A stretch of DNA of 64,000 nt, from assembly GCA_031277685.1 (NCBI GenBank), contig JAITLV010000219.1, forward strand, positions 1-64,000, written 5' to 3'. The notes under the pieces were generated by a model. That model ran no database searches and was not told where the DNA came from. It saw only the letters and a program-made list of their open reading frames with translations. Position 1 is the first letter of the stretch. The number at the start of each line of letters is the position of its first letter. The stretch is from Sphingobacterium sp. GTDB taxonomy: Bacteria > Bacteroidota > Bacteroidia > Sphingobacteriales > Sphingobacteriaceae. Made by a program: the position numbers and the translations under genes. This document shows, one piece after another, positions 1 through 7,962 of this stretch.

Positions 1-42
1 TACCGCATTGATTGCATCTACATTCTCGTGTGAAATATTCAT
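1..42 (-). CDS. tig: Trigger factor, N-terminal start only (partial)
   Basis: Only the first 14 codons lie in the window, reading MNISHENVDAINAV on the minus strand from an ATG at 42. This resembles the start of Bacteroidota trigger factor, the ribosome-bound folding chaperone and peptidyl-prolyl isomerase. The gene lies just downstream of a tRNA-Leu and its terminator on the same strand, so it should have its own promoter in the short gap. The identification rests on a very short stretch and could be wrong. Confidence 0.55.
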   Translation of the reverse strand, partial: MNISHENVDAINAV

Positions 43-68
43 ACTCTTTTTAGCTATATCGCATTCAT

Positions 69-103
69 AAAAAAATCCTCCCGAGGTTTTAAGTTCGGGA
101 GGA
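69..103 (-). terminator. Intrinsic terminator of tRNA-Leu
   Basis: A perfect 9-bp stem (TCCTCCCGA at 76-84 with TCGGGAGGA at 95-103) is followed on the minus strand by a run of seven T. It lies directly after the 3' end of the tRNA and before the trigger factor start. Confidence 0.85.
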
Positions 104-110
104 CATCAAG

Positions 111-192
111 TGCGGAAGAAGGGACTCGAACCCCCACGCCTTGCGGCGCCAGATCCTAAGTCTGGTGCGGCTACCAATTACGCCACTTCCGC
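111..192 (-). tRNA. tRNA-Leu (anticodon UAG)
   Basis: On the minus strand a full cloverleaf can be folded. The acceptor stem GCGGAAG pairs with CTTCCGC and the discriminator base is A. The anticodon arm is CCAGA-CTTAGGA-TCTGG, giving anticodon UAG, which reads leucine codon CUA. A long variable arm (CGCCGCAAGGCG) marks it as class II, as expected for leucine. The T arm is GGGGG-TTCGAGT-CCCTT-like. CCA is not encoded. Confidence 0.95.
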
Positions 193-317
193 ATTAGGAT
201 TTCTTTTGATGCCACAAAGATAGAAATGAAACCTATATCATGCAAGTATTTTTTCCTCTTTTTTTTATTTTTTTTCAATATTCTTTTCAGCTCTTGCATA
301 ATTCATTATTATTCATT

Positions 318-336
318 TACTTTGAATATCAAAGTA
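318..336. promoter_or_regulatory. 19-bp palindromic operator 1 (TACTTTGA-N3-TCAAAGTA)
   Basis: The perfect palindrome TACTTTGA ATA TCAAAGTA ends 5 bp before the ATG at 342. The same arms recur at 1267-1285 before the third gene of the cluster. The first arm overlaps a sequence close to the -7 box TAnnTTTG (TTACTTTG at 317-324), with TCTTG about 20 bp upstream. Binding here should therefore block transcription. The likely ligand is the winged-helix regulator encoded at 950-1252 (inference). Confidence 0.7.
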
Positions 337-341
337 CTTTT

Positions 342-953
342 ATGGAACAGAAAGATTTATTTAAAGAGCTCGGACAGATCAGATCATTGATGGAAAAATC
401 TTCCAAATTTGTTTCGATAAGCGGATTGTCGGGTGTTCTCATCGGCTGTTATGCTTTATTGGGCACTTTACTTGGGTACTTCATTACAACAAGCCCAGCG
501 GACTCCATCAAGAAACTGCCAGGAGACCTGACTACAGTGAGCTTCTTTCTCCTCCTTGCGATCCTCATCCTAGTGCTCTCATTATTGACGGGATGGCTAA
601 TGGCACGTAAAAAAGCGAGAAAAAACAAACAGTCGATTTGGAATATTACCAGCAAATCGCTTTTATTTGCAGTTTCAATTCCATTAGTAACTGGCGGAAT
701 ATTAGCTTTGGCCCTACTTTCTCAAGGTTATTATAACCTTATTGCTGGCATGCTGCTTATTTTCTATGGTTTATCTTTAACAGCTGGCAGCATTTATACC
801 TTTACAGAGGTAAAATGGTTAGGCATCCTTGAAGTAAGTTTGGGGTTAATCGCAGTATGTCTTCCAGACCACGGACTGATAGTATGGGGATTGGGATTTG
901 GTGTGTTACATATCATCTATGGTTTTATCGTTTACAAAAAGTACGAATCGTGA
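342..953 (+). CDS. Six-helix membrane protein of unknown function
   Basis: This 203-aa protein has a charged N-terminus (MEQKDLFKELGQIRSLMEKSS), then about six hydrophobic segments, with a basic cytoplasmic-type loop (ARKKARKNKQ) after the second. I do not recognise a named function; similar proteins are found in Bacteroidota beside small winged-helix regulators and CreD. The ATG at 342 was preferred over the upstream ATG at 240 because the operator and likely promoter lie at 317-336 and the upstream codons translate a poly-T tract. Its TGA stop overlaps the GTG start of the regulator, so the two are translationally coupled. Confidence 0.75.
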   Translation: MEQKDLFKELGQIRSLMEKSSKFVSISGLSGVLIGCYALLGTLLGYFITTSPADSIKKLPGDLTTVSFFLLLAILILVLSLLTGWLMARKKARKNKQSIWNITSKSLLFAVSIPLVTGGILALALLSQGYYNLIAGMLLIFYGLSLTAGSIYTFTEVKWLGILEVSLGLIAVCLPDHGLIVWGLGFGVLHIIYGFIVYKKYES

Positions 954-1252
954 AATTAGATCTTTCTTTATATGACAAAGTATTTGAAAACAGAGTCCGC
1001 TTACAAATTATGAGCGTCCTTGCTGCGAATGAAGAATATGACTTCAATTCACTCAAAGAATTATTGGATGTCACAGATGGAAATTTAGCCTCTAACCTTA
1101 AAACATTAGAGAAAGAAGAATATATTGTGGTAGAAAAAAGTTTTGTTGATCGTAAACCAAACACCAAATACAAGCGAACAAAAAAAGGATTACAAGCATT
1201 TGAAAATCATCTAATTGCATTGGAAAATTTAATAAAACAACAGTATAAATAA
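950..1252 (+). CDS. Small winged-helix (MarR-like, HTH_34) transcriptional regulator
   Basis: This 100-aa protein consists almost only of a winged-helix domain: an N-terminal helix (FENRVRLQIMSVL), a recognition region (TDGNLASNLKTLEKEEYI) and a wing (SFVDRKPNTKYKRTKKG). The pattern is that of the HTH_34 family of MarR/ArsR-like dimeric repressors. The GTG at 950 is chosen as start because it overlaps the preceding stop in a GTGA arrangement and the domain begins right after it. It is the obvious candidate to bind the two identical 19-bp palindromes at 318 and 1267, which would make the cluster autoregulated. No sensor domain or metal-binding Cys cluster is visible. Confidence 0.8.
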   Translation: MKLDLSLYDKVFENRVRLQIMSVLAANEEYDFNSLKELLDVTDGNLASNLKTLEKEEYIVVEKSFVDRKPNTKYKRTKKGLQAFENHLIALENLIKQQYK

Positions 1253-1266
1253 TTTTTTTATCTTTT

Positions 1267-1285
1267 TACTTTGAAAATCAAAGTA
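1267..1285. promoter_or_regulatory. 19-bp palindromic operator 2 (TACTTTGA-N3-TCAAAGTA)
   Basis: TACTTTGA AAA TCAAAGTA repeats both arms of the element at 318-336 exactly, with a different 3-bp spacer. It lies 18 bp before the ATG at 1303, just after the regulator gene. It suggests an internal, separately controlled promoter for the Coq4-like and CreD genes. Confidence 0.7.
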
Positions 1286-1302
1286 CTTTTAAAACAATAA
1301 AT

Positions 1303-1794
1303 ATGAAAGGAATTCGATTAAAGTTCATGCTTCATCTCTACAACTGGTCCTCCAAAGTGTATGCAGATGTTTTCAAATGGAACAAAAAAGCATGGGGAAT
1401 TAGCAAAGAGGAATTTTTGACCTACCCGAGCGGTAGCATCGGTCATTGCCTTGGTCTTTTTTATGCGGCTAAAGGATTTGATGTCATGCCCAAACTAGAA
1501 AATCACGATGTTTTCCACGTCTTAACGGAAACAGGAACCGAAATTCAGGATGAAATTGCCATGCAATATCTTTTATTGGGCAACGGAAAATTCAGCCTGT
1601 ATTTAATCGGAATGATCGTTATCGGGGGTATTATATTTCCAGAGCACTTTGGCTATTACAAGAAAACCTTTCAAAAAGGACGATCCCTACAAAGGTTCCA
1701 TCACATTGAGTTCAAAGAGATCCTTCATTACCAGCTTACCGAACTCCAAATCGCATTATACAGTAAAAATATTCAAGTAGACCTAAACAAATGA
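1303..1794 (+). CDS. Coq4-like protein
   Basis: This 163-aa protein carries HDVFHVLTETGTEIQDE at about residues 67-83. It fits HDxxH-x11-E, the zinc-binding signature of the Coq4 family, exactly. Coq4 supports ubiquinone synthesis in mitochondria and some bacteria, but Bacteroidota normally make menaquinone, so the role here is open. The protein is shorter than eukaryotic Coq4, and has a hydrophobic stretch (LYLIGMIVIGGIIF) near residue 105. It lies 4 bp before creD and behind its own copy of the 19-bp operator. The family call rests on the motif and overall look, not on a search. Confidence 0.65.
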   Translation: MKGIRLKFMLHLYNWSSKVYADVFKWNKKAWGISKEEFLTYPSGSIGHCLGLFYAAKGFDVMPKLENHDVFHVLTETGTEIQDEIAMQYLLLGNGKFSLYLIGMIVIGGIIFPEHFGYYKKTFQKGRSLQRFHHIEFKEILHYQLTELQIALYSKNIQVDLNK

Positions 1795-1798
1795 AATC

Positions 1799-3274
1799 AT
1801 GGAAAATTACGATACTTCTAAACCCTCGTTTGCAACCGAACAAAACTCGCTATTTGACAAAGTTACCAATTCAACAGTGCTAAAATTATTTGTCATCCTA
1901 TTTCTTTCCCTGATATTGCTCATCCCACTTTCGCTAATAAGTGATTTAATTGAAGAACGAAAAAACAGGGAACAGGAAGTATCTGGGGGAATTGCATTAA
2001 ACTGGGGCAAGGACCAGGTGGTCTCCAGCCCTGTCCTCGCCATCCCCTATCGCGAGACAATCCCATTATCTGCTGAAAAAACTCAAAATTCTACCCTTAG
2101 AGAAGAGATAAAATGGCTATTTATCCTGCCCAAAACATCCAATATCGCAGCAGATATTACACCACAGCATCTCTCAAGAGGAATTTATAATGCTATTGTC
2201 TACAATAGCACGATGACATTAGAAGGTTCCTTTGACAAAATATCCCTGGAGAAGCTGGAGATTCCCCATGAGAAAATTGACTGGAAAGGTAGCAAGCTTA
2301 TTTTCGGCATTCAGGATTTTAAAGGCTTAGGCAAGCGTCCCTCATTACATTGGGATGGAAACAACCTGACTTTCGACAAGGACTTTAATAATCTCAATTT
2401 ATTTCATCAAAATTTAGTCTGCACAATCCCTTTAGACCCTCAGAAAATGGAGAATCGCTACAAAATAAATCTCAATCTGAAAGGATCCAAATCGCTAAGT
2501 TTCCTTCCGCTTGGCGATCAGACAAATATCCAGGCCCAGGGCAACTGGGCAAACCCGAGCTTCACTGGTTCATTTTTACCCAGTAAACGCAATACTGCAA
2601 GCTCCAATTTTTCGGCATCTTGGGAAATCCCTTCTTTCAGCAGAAAACTGCCACAACAATGGACAGGTGATCCCCGGCCGATCTATCAGTTCGACAACAA
2701 CATTGAAAATGGCCCGGAGGGCAACGAACAGAAATCAGCTCCGGCTGCCACTCCTACAGGAACTTCCGCCAATTACCTATTGGACAATACTGATATGATT
2801 ACCATTCAATTTCTACCTGATATTAATAACTATCAGAAAACAACGCGAGTTGCTAAATATGGTATTTTAGTCATCATCCTGACCTTTACATCACTCCTAT
2901 TCACCGAGGTCATCAAAAAGAAACGGGTACATATCATTCAATATATTCTAATTGGAGCAGCAATGGTTCTTTTCTACACCCTGCTACTTGCCCTATCTGA
3001 GCATGTCGGATTTAATATCGCCTATCTAACCGCATCAATCGCTACTGTAGGATTAATCGGAAGTTTTATAAAAGCAATTACAAAAGAGCTCAAGTCGGCC
3101 CTTTTACTCGGATCTATTCTTAGTACTTTCTATTTATTTATCTATGTGCTCATGCAACTTCGGGATTATTCTCTCATCGCCGGAACAATCGGCATTTTTA
3201 TCATTTTGGCAATCCTGATGCGCGTTTCCACAAAAATCAATTGGTATCAATTCGACAATAATCATGCGCATTAA
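1799..3274 (+). CDS. creD: CreD family inner-membrane protein
   Basis: This 491-aa protein has the CreD architecture: one N-terminal transmembrane helix (about 30-50), a large extracytoplasmic domain with the typical opening (SGGIALNWGKDQVVSSPVLAIPY), and about five or six helices in the last 140 residues. In enterobacteria creD is a CreBC-controlled envelope gene whose loss or overexpression alters colicin and beta-lactam responses; the biochemical activity is unknown. Here it is the last gene of an operon with a winged-helix regulator instead of CreBC. A terminator follows about 70 bp downstream. Confidence 0.9.
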   Translation: MENYDTSKPSFATEQNSLFDKVTNSTVLKLFVILFLSLILLIPLSLISDLIEERKNREQEVSGGIALNWGKDQVVSSPVLAIPYRETIPLSAEKTQNSTLREEIKWLFILPKTSNIAADITPQHLSRGIYNAIVYNSTMTLEGSFDKISLEKLEIPHEKIDWKGSKLIFGIQDFKGLGKRPSLHWDGNNLTFDKDFNNLNLFHQNLVCTIPLDPQKMENRYKINLNLKGSKSLSFLPLGDQTNIQAQGNWANPSFTGSFLPSKRNTASSNFSASWEIPSFSRKLPQQWTGDPRPIYQFDNNIENGPEGNEQKSAPAATPTGTSANYLLDNTDMITIQFLPDINNYQKTTRVAKYGILVIILTFTSLLFTEVIKKKRVHIIQYILIGAAMVLFYTLLLALSEHVGFNIAYLTASIATVGLIGSFIKAITKELKSALLLGSILSTFYLFIYVLMQLRDYSLIAGTIGIFIILAILMRVSTKINWYQFDNNHAH

Positions 3275-3345
3275 AACACAACATCTCCTAATCTATTGGG
3301 TCATCGTTAACATACTGCTCAAAAAATAAACTGTGCCGATCATAC

Positions 3346-3380
3346 AGCCATCTTTTCACCAAATAAGATGGCTATTTTTA
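3346..3380 (+). terminator. Intrinsic terminator after creD
   Basis: The stem AGCCATCTT / AAGATGGCT (3346-3354, 3365-3373) has a 10-nt loop and is followed by ATTTTTA. Confidence 0.8.
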
Positions 3381-3468
3381 TGCTTTTCATAGCTTTTAGT
3401 CGCAAAATCTGTAAATTGCAGGGATTTTTTTCAGCATTATAGATGAAACCATCATGATTTATTCAAAC

Positions 3469-3643
3469 TGAGTGAACCGAACGAAGTGAGCTCACGAATA
3501 CCTTAAAATACAAAATTAATGAGTAAACGAGTTCATGAATACAATTAAAAAACAAATTGTGAATGAATAATCGCACTGAAGCGCGAATAACCGAGCATAG
3601 CGAGCTCATGAATGCCGCTTAAAACATACACTCAATGAATAAA
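3469..3643. repeat. Three degenerate repeats of about 42 bp (GAGCTCATGAATACC type)
   Basis: Imperfect copies begin at 3488 (GAGCTCACGAATACC), 3529 (GAGTTCATGAATACA) and 3602 (GAGCTCATGAATGCC). Each is followed by an A-rich stretch and ends in ATGAGTAAA or ATGAATAA-like sequence. Copies 1 and 3 are also preceded by related GC-richer leaders (GAACGAAGTGAG, CCGAGCATAGCGAG). The block fills the otherwise empty gap of about 400 bp between creD and the peptidase gene, where no coding region is seen. Confidence 0.6.
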
Positions 3644-3683
3644 TCTGATAGCTTCATCACAATTGAAAAACAAATTTATACGG

Positions 3684-5765
3684 ATGAAAAAACTTACAAT
3701 ATTTACATTAGCGGTTATGGCATGCAACCTCAGCAATGCGCAAGAAAACAAGGGTGGAAAATCCAGTTTTAAAATGGTTACCGAAACACCACAGCCCATC
3801 AGTCCCAGTACGCTTTGGAACCTTGGGCGTGTATCAGCAGAAGGACTTTCTTCAGATGGCAAAACATTGCTGTATGGAGTTTCTAATTACAATTTGGAAA
3901 GTAATTCAAGTGAGAAGAATCTTTATACGATCTCATTGGCCAATGGAACTGGCGGACAATTTACCGATCAGAAAGGTGGAGAAACAGTGGTACAAATCGA
4001 AAAAAATGGTGATGTTATCTACCTGTTAAAAGGCCAGTTGTGGAAAAAAAATCTCAACAACGGCGAAGCCATCCAACTGACCTCCGGCGAGATGGCCTTA
4101 GAAAATGTCAAGTTTTCGCCCGATGGAACACACATCCTTTTTAGCCAATCTATTTTAATCAAAAAATACCACAGCACCGATAAATACCCCGAATTACCGA
4201 AGTCGGATGCCTATATTTATGACAACTTGGATTATCGGCATTGGGACACCTTCAATGATGGAAAATTTAACCACCCTTTCGTTGCTAGTTATTCCAATGG
4301 AAAGATAGGAGATCCGATTGATTTACTGAAAGATCAACCGTACTATAGCCCACAGGCACCTTTCGGCGGAGCCGAAGATTTCATCTGGTCTCCTGACAGC
4401 AAAGCGATACTTTACGTTTGTAAGAAAAAATTTGGGACAGATTATGCAGTGAGTACCAATACTGACATCTATCGCTATGAATTATCATCAGGTATGACAA
4501 CCAATCTTACCGACGGCATGAACGGCTACGATATTGCACCGAGTTATTCTCCTGATGGAAAAAGTCTAACTTGGCTCAGTATGAAAACCGATGGGTATGA
4601 ATCTGATAAAAATGATATCATCCTTTTTGACAAAAGTAGCGCTATCCGTTTAAACCTAACAGCACATTGGGATGGCACTGTAAACAGTTTTATTTGGAGC
4701 AATGACAATCGCAAAATTTACTTCACTGCTGCAACTAAAGGTACTGTACAATTATTCGAACTGGAAGTACCTACGAATGTAAAGTCAAAAAACCTTCCAA
4801 AGATTCAACAAATTTCAACCGGCGATTTTGATATTACAGGAATTGTTGGTCAAAAGGGGGATAATCTTATCGTCACCTTGACCAAATTCACCCGCGCAAC
4901 CGAAATCTTCAACTTTGATCTCAAAAGTAAATCTTTGACAGCTATCACCAAAGTCAATGATGACAAGTACGCAGCAATTGCAGAAAACAAAATCGAAAGA
5001 CGTATTACAAAAGCATCTGATGGCGCCGATTTATTTTCATGGGTAATTTACCCACCAAACTTTGATCCCGCAAAAAAATATCCGACGATACTTTATTGTG
5101 AAGGTGGACCTCAATCCGCACTCACTCAGTTTTATTCCTTCCGATGGAACCTTCAATTGATCGCATCTCAAGGTTACATTGTCATTGCTCCAAATCGGAG
5201 GGGTATGCCTGGTTGGGGAGTAAAATGGAATGAAGCTATTTCCCAAGACTGGGGAGGTCAGCCAATTCGAGATTATTTAGCTGCTATTGATGATATCTCT
5301 AAAGAAAGCTATGTTGACACCGCACGTCGGGCTGCAATTGGAGCAAGTTATGGAGGCTATTCGGTTTACCAGTTGGCAGGGGTACACCAAAATCGTTTTA
5401 AAACTTTCATTGCGCACAACGGCTTATTCGATATGAGAAGCTGGTATGGCACGACAGAAGAGCTATTCTTTGCAAATCACGAGCTGGGAGGCGCATATTG
5501 GGATAACAAAAACGAGAAATCCTACAGTGAATTCAATCCGATTGAAAAAGCAAATAATTGGCACACGCCAATTTTAATTTTTCAAGGTGGAAAAGATTAC
5601 CGTGTCCCAATAGGACAAGGACTCGCTGCTTTCCAATTAGCGCAATTAAAAAAGATAAAGAGCAGACTTGTCTATCTTCCGGATGAGAACCACTGGGTTT
5701 TATCAGGACAGAATGCGCAGGTTTGGCAAAGGGAATTCTTTACATGGCTCAAAGAAACCCTATAA
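3684..5765 (+). CDS. Exported S9 family prolyl oligopeptidase / dipeptidyl aminopeptidase
   Basis: This 693-aa serine peptidase has a signal peptide ending in SNAQ near residue 20, an N-terminal beta-propeller (WD40-like TolB-type blades to about 430), and a C-terminal alpha/beta-hydrolase domain. The triad is visible: Ser555 in GASYGGY, Asp638 in GGKDYRVP and His670 in DENHW. It should cleave short peptides in the periplasm. The ATG at 3684 was taken over the TTG at 3663 because it gives a classical MKK signal peptide. The gene is monocistronic, between the repeat block and a strong bidirectional terminator. Confidence 0.9.
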   Translation: MKKLTIFTLAVMACNLSNAQENKGGKSSFKMVTETPQPISPSTLWNLGRVSAEGLSSDGKTLLYGVSNYNLESNSSEKNLYTISLANGTGGQFTDQKGGETVVQIEKNGDVIYLLKGQLWKKNLNNGEAIQLTSGEMALENVKFSPDGTHILFSQSILIKKYHSTDKYPELPKSDAYIYDNLDYRHWDTFNDGKFNHPFVASYSNGKIGDPIDLLKDQPYYSPQAPFGGAEDFIWSPDSKAILYVCKKKFGTDYAVSTNTDIYRYELSSGMTTNLTDGMNGYDIAPSYSPDGKSLTWLSMKTDGYESDKNDIILFDKSSAIRLNLTAHWDGTVNSFIWSNDNRKIYFTAATKGTVQLFELEVPTNVKSKNLPKIQQISTGDFDITGIVGQKGDNLIVTLTKFTRATEIFNFDLKSKSLTAITKVNDDKYAAIAENKIERRITKASDGADLFSWVIYPPNFDPAKKYPTILYCEGGPQSALTQFYSFRWNLQLIASQGYIVIAPNRRGMPGWGVKWNEAISQDWGGQPIRDYLAAIDDISKESYVDTARRAAIGASYGGYSVYQLAGVHQNRFKTFIAHNGLFDMRSWYGTTEELFFANHELGGAYWDNKNEKSYSEFNPIEKANNWHTPILIFQGGKDYRVPIGQGLAAFQLAQLKKIKSRLVYLPDENHWVLSGQNAQVWQREFFTWLKETL

Positions 5766-5941
5766 TACCCGTTTCAAAATCAGGTAGTGAGATAATAGGA
5801 TATTAACAGGGTTTCCCCTTGTTAATACCCCGTTAATACAAAAAAAAGTGTTATTATGTTTTTAATAGTGGACATAGTATCAACTTGGTGCTAATTTAGG
5901 TACCAGCATAACTGGCTAATTCCAGCCACCACAGAGACCTT

Positions 5942-5980
5942 AAATACAAAAAGCCTGCAGTTTGCAGGCTTTTTGTATTT
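5942..5980. terminator. Bidirectional terminator between convergent genes
   Basis: Perfect 18-bp arms (AAATACAAAAAGCCTGCA and its complement) flank a 3-nt loop. There is a T-run on both strands, between the peptidase gene (+) and the MCE gene (-). Confidence 0.9.
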
Positions 5981-6008
5981 TTTATTAAGTGTATCTAATA
6001 AGCGAAAT

Positions 6009-6956
6009 CTACTTCTCTCCTTTTTTCCCAAATATAGAAAGCTTAATATATTTCCCAGGTTTCTCCTTGACATCTTTCATCAGGTTATCCATCTCTTTTG
6101 ATGCATTATTCAGGTTGTTGTATAATTCTTCGTCATTGAGCAACAAACCTATCGATCCCTTACCACTGTTTATCTTACTTGTGATGTTCTGAAAATCGGC
6201 CATTGTTGCATTTACCTTGTTCATGGTCTGTTCAAAATCCAACCGCGCTGCTTTATCTGTGATATTATTTAGATTAGCCATGATTGAATTTATTTTTTCA
6301 CCATTTTGCGCGAAATTAGTGGTGATCGACTCCAGATTAGCCATAATTCTATTCAGTCTTCCTTTTTCATTTCCGACCAGACCTTCTACGTCTTTCGTGA
6401 TACCTTCCACATTCTTTAAGGATGTTGATATACTATGAATACTACTTTTAAAATCGTCCTGAAATTGTTTGTCCAACACCGAATTGACAACGGATAAGGT
6501 AGAATCCAATTTGATTGTTATGGTTTCGATACGCTTCTGAATAGGCTCGACTTTGTCCATGATATTTGGCTGTATACCCGAATTGAGGAAGTCACCATCT
6601 TTTGCCATTTCCGTGCTATTCCCCATCTCAAATACGATCGCTTTACCACCCAATAAATCAGTACTGGAAATACGGGCGACGGTATTCTTGGGAATATTAT
6701 AGTGGGAGTGAATCTTAAATTCCGTTTTTATTTTACCATCAGGCTGTAAAATCATCTTCGACACCCGTCCTATTTGATAGCCGTTCACCAAGACCGGCTT
6801 GGAAGGAGTCAATCCGTCGACAGTGTTGTAAGTCGTATAAAATGTATTATCGCTGCTAAAAACATCGTTTCCCTTTAAAAAACTATACCCTATAAATAAT
6901 AGGGCTATTGCAACTGTTGCTAATATGCCGACCTTGGTTTCATTTGATATTTTCAC
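6009..6956 (-). CDS. MCE/MlaD family lipid-transfer protein
   Basis: This 315-aa protein has an N-terminal membrane anchor (about 8-26: VGILATVAIALLFIGYSFL) and one MCE domain (about 36-115; TVDGLTPSKPVLVNGYQIGRV). A long helical, Asn/Ile-rich tail follows (about 135-300) that probably forms a coiled coil. MCE proteins such as MlaD are the periplasmic substrate-binding rings of phospholipid transporters. The permease and ATPase genes are not next to it. It lies 62 bp downstream of an amidase gene on the same strand, an arrangement that suggests co-transcription. Confidence 0.88.
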   Translation of the reverse strand: MKISNETKVGILATVAIALLFIGYSFLKGNDVFSSDNTFYTTYNTVDGLTPSKPVLVNGYQIGRVSKMILQPDGKIKTEFKIHSHYNIPKNTVARISSTDLLGGKAIVFEMGNSTEMAKDGDFLNSGIQPNIMDKVEPIQKRIETITIKLDSTLSVVNSVLDKQFQDDFKSSIHSISTSLKNVEGITKDVEGLVGNEKGRLNRIMANLESITTNFAQNGEKINSIMANLNNITDKAARLDFEQTMNKVNATMADFQNITSKINSGKGSIGLLLNDEELYNNLNNASKEMDNLMKDVKEKPGKYIKLSIFGKKGEK

Positions 6957-7018
6957 AAATTATCTATTTTGTAGTGCGTCATTAATATAAGCTTAAAACA
7001 GCGCAAAAGCAAATCTGT

Positions 7019-7819
7019 TTAGCGTTCGACAGAATTTTTATAAATTTTTAACGCCGACACCAAATTATTAACAATTTCTTGTTGCCCTTCCTCAGATAAT
7101 AAATAGCTTTCTTCCTCTCTATTACTGATAAATCCAATTTCTGTCAGCACAGCTGGCATCCCAGCCTCGGCAAGTACTGCCAAGCCCTTTTCCCAGAATC
7201 CACGGCTATATCTTCCGGCTTTGACATATTCCCCTTCGATCATCTGCGCAAAGCGGATACTTTTCTCACGGAATCTATTTTTCATCAACGAAAAAATAAT
7301 TGCACTTTCGGGATCTTTGGGATCAAACCCTTGGTAGTTTTCCTTGTAATTTGACTCCAATAAAAGAGAAGCATTCTCACGGACCGCAGCATCTTGTTGT
7401 CCGAGACGATGAGACCCCGACACCAATGTTTCAGTACCATGAGCGCTAGCACCGCTTGAATTACAGTGAATGGAAATAAATAAATCTGCTTTATTGGCAT
7501 TTGCCAAACGAATACGTTTATACAACTCCACAAATTCATCGGAAGTCCGCGTATAGATAATCTTAACCCCAGGAATATCCTTTTGAATTTGTCGTCCCAA
7601 TTTTAATGCAACATCCAAAGCAACATTTTTTTCCAGGGACCGACGACCTTGTGCACCGGTATCTTTTCCTCCATGCCCAGCATCGATAACAATAGTTTTA
7701 ATCTGGTAGTCCGGCGGATCGGGCTGGCCGTTATTTAACTTGAAAGAATTCAATAAAAAAAATCCCAAAGTAGCAAACATTATGCTACACCATTTTCTAA
7801 TTCTTAAATCTGATTTCAT
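7019..7819 (-). CDS. N-acetylmuramoyl-L-alanine amidase (Amidase_3)
   Basis: This 266-aa exported zinc amidase cleaves the bond between MurNAc and the stem peptide in peptidoglycan. After an N-terminal membrane or signal segment (about 12-25) the Amidase_3 domain shows the zinc ligands His49 (DAGHGG), Glu63 and His118 (SIHCN), and the catalytic Glu227 (LTEIGF). No SPOR or LysM domain is present. It is the first gene of a likely two-gene unit with the MCE protein and is divergent from the LptD gene, which also serves the envelope. Confidence 0.93.
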   Translation of the reverse strand: MKSDLRIRKWCSIMFATLGFFLLNSFKLNNGQPDPPDYQIKTIVIDAGHGGKDTGAQGRRSLEKNVALDVALKLGRQIQKDIPGVKIIYTRTSDEFVELYKRIRLANANKADLFISIHCNSSGASAHGTETLVSGSHRLGQQDAAVRENASLLLESNYKENYQGFDPKDPESAIIFSLMKNRFREKSIRFAQMIEGEYVKAGRYSRGFWEKGLAVLAEAGMPAVLTEIGFISNREEESYLLSEEGQQEIVNNLVSALKIYKNSVER

Positions 7820-7917
7820 TGAATAATTATTTGCTCTACTATAAACGAAACAAAATGTGTCAATATTATTTCTTTAATAGATAACGATATTTAACATATT
7901 TTCTATTTGTTTTTGAC

Positions 7918-7925
7918 TAATTTTG
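7918..7925 (+). promoter_or_regulatory. -7 box (TAATTTTG) before the LptD-like gene
   Basis: Exact match to the Bacteroidota -7 consensus TAnnTTTG, about 38-50 bp before the TTG start candidates. No clear -33 TTTG is seen at the usual spacing. Confidence 0.4.
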
Positions 7926-7962
7926 TCCTTCGAAGTTTAACATTATTTCACAAAAATAACAT

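Noticed and set aside
7906..7909. TTTG as the -33 element for the lptD promoter
   Set aside because: Only 8 bp separate it from the -7 box, too close for a working pair.
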